From: an uncultured Bacilli bacterium
Lineage (GTDB): Bacteria; Bacillota_I; Bacilli_A; RFN20; CAG-826
Direction: 5' to 3'
Assembly: GCA_944342125.1 (NCBI GenBank)
Contig: CALVMF010000070.1
Span: forward strand, 1 to 5,706
DNA length: 5,706 nt
Positions within the stretch are counted from its first letter, which is position 1, and the number at the start of each line of letters is the position of its first letter. Positions 5,183 to 5,706 of this stretch are shown one piece after another. A program made the position numbers and the translations under genes. The notes under the pieces are model-generated. The model was not told the DNA's origin, did no database searches, and saw nothing but the letters and a program-made list of their open reading frames with translations.

Positions 5183-5706
5183 CTACAAACATAACCGCCT
5201 TTTTACTTTTATATATCTTTGATGCATTTTTTAATACATCTAACAAAACATTTACCCAGCCAGGTTCTTTATTAATACTAATATAAATCGCCTTATCTCG
5301 ATAAGAAAGTTTTAATTTGTTGATGTATTTAATAAAACTTGTGAAAAGCGTTGTCCCAATTCCTTTAATCTCGCAAAATTTCTGGCTAAGTTTTATATCT
5401 ATCCTTTTTGGAAACTCATTATAGGATTCGAACTCTTCCTCTTCTAAATATATATTAATCTCTCGTCTAACAAATAAAAGTTCCACGCTTTCAGGAAGTT
5501 TACCATATTGATCTTTTAAACTATCCTTTAATATCTGCAATTTTGCGAGTTCCTTACAATCAAGTATTTTTTGATAAATTTCTATTTTTTCGTCGTTCCT
5601 AGCAAATTCTTTAGGTACATAGGCATCTAAGTCTGATAGAGCGTGAATGTTTTTCGCGATGCTTTCTTCTTTTGTACCTTGCTTTTCTGAAATAGTTTCA
5701 TTAAGC
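5172..5706 (-). CDS. mfd: Transcription-repair coupling factor Mfd, C-terminal part, cut by window edge
   Basis: Mfd is a DNA translocase that pushes stalled RNA polymerase off template damage and recruits UvrA for nucleotide excision repair. Only the last 177 residues are present; the frame is open to the right edge, so the gene starts outside. The visible text includes SDLDAYVPKEFARNDEKIEIYQ, matching the family pattern DAYIPxxYIxDxxxKIExYRRI, followed by LKDSLKDQYGKLPESVELLF, matching ELxDRFGPLPEPVxxLL. These mark the end of the helicase region and the C-terminal D7 (TRCF) domain, which packs on the UvrA-binding region to hold it closed. The ATPase motifs lie outside the window. The gene ends with TGA directly followed by in-frame TAA. 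A TTG at 5540 could look like a start but lies well inside the conserved domain. Position before rqcP is the standard Firmicutes arrangement. Confidence 0.93.
   Translation of the reverse strand, partial: LNETISEKQGTKEESIAKNIHALSDLDAYVPKEFARNDEKIEIYQKILDCKELAKLQILKDSLKDQYGKLPESVELLFVRREINIYLEEEEFESYNEFPKRIDIKLSQKFCEIKGIGTTLFTSFIKYINKLKLSYRDKAIYISINKEPGWVNVLLDVLKNASKIYKSKKAVMFVDEN

Noticed and set aside
5172..5540. A separate 122-residue gene starting at 5540.
   Set aside because: The start would be TTG in the middle of the Mfd C-terminal domain, and the frame continues upstream to the window edge with clear Mfd text.

Overview
This window is a compact, AT-rich stretch of bacterial chromosome. 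Every gene is on the minus strand, so transcription runs from high to low coordinates. In transcription order the genes are: the 3' end of mfd (transcription-repair coupling factor), rqcP (S4-domain ribosome-quality-control factor), tilS (tRNA-Ile lysidine synthase), ftsH (membrane AAA+ protease), dusB (tRNA-dihydrouridine synthase) and the 5' end of lysS (lysyl-tRNA synthetase). I see no mobile element, CRISPR array, rRNA or tRNA gene, or phage gene.

The order matches the well-known Firmicutes locus mfd ... rqcP(yabO)-divIC ... tilS-hpt-ftsH ... dus ... lysS of Bacillus subtilis, with most intervening genes missing. Every Trp codon I checked (in all genes but rqcP, which has no Trp) is TGG, and all five complete reading frames stay open under the standard code. 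Strong A/T bias, the compacted Firmicutes gene order and the standard code together suggest an uncultured or reduced Bacilli lineage near the Mollicutes (for example Acholeplasma-like, RF39-like or Erysipelotrichales-like) rather than a TGA=Trp Mycoplasma. The lineage is an inference.

Layout: 5706-5172 mfd C-terminus, overlapping rqcP by 11 bp; rqcP 5182-4907, overlapping tilS by 35 bp; tilS 4941-3700; a 138 bp spacer with a candidate promoter, two inverted repeats and a strong Shine-Dalgarno; ftsH 3561-1390; a 30 bp spacer; dusB 1359-376; an 82 bp spacer with a TATAAT box, a palindrome and a Shine-Dalgarno; lysS from 293 off the left edge. No convincing intrinsic terminator was seen, so read-through from mfd to lysS is possible, with likely internal promoters before ftsH and lysS.

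Functionally this is a translation and quality-control neighbourhood. TilS and DusB modify tRNA, LysRS charges tRNA, RqcP rescues obstructed large ribosomal subunits, FtsH degrades membrane and damaged proteins, and Mfd clears stalled RNA polymerase. I found no clearly new system. The best second looks are the palindromic ftsH leader, a palindrome filling the promoter spacer of lysS, divergent catalytic motifs in TilS, and an enlarged FtsH with a long acidic tail.
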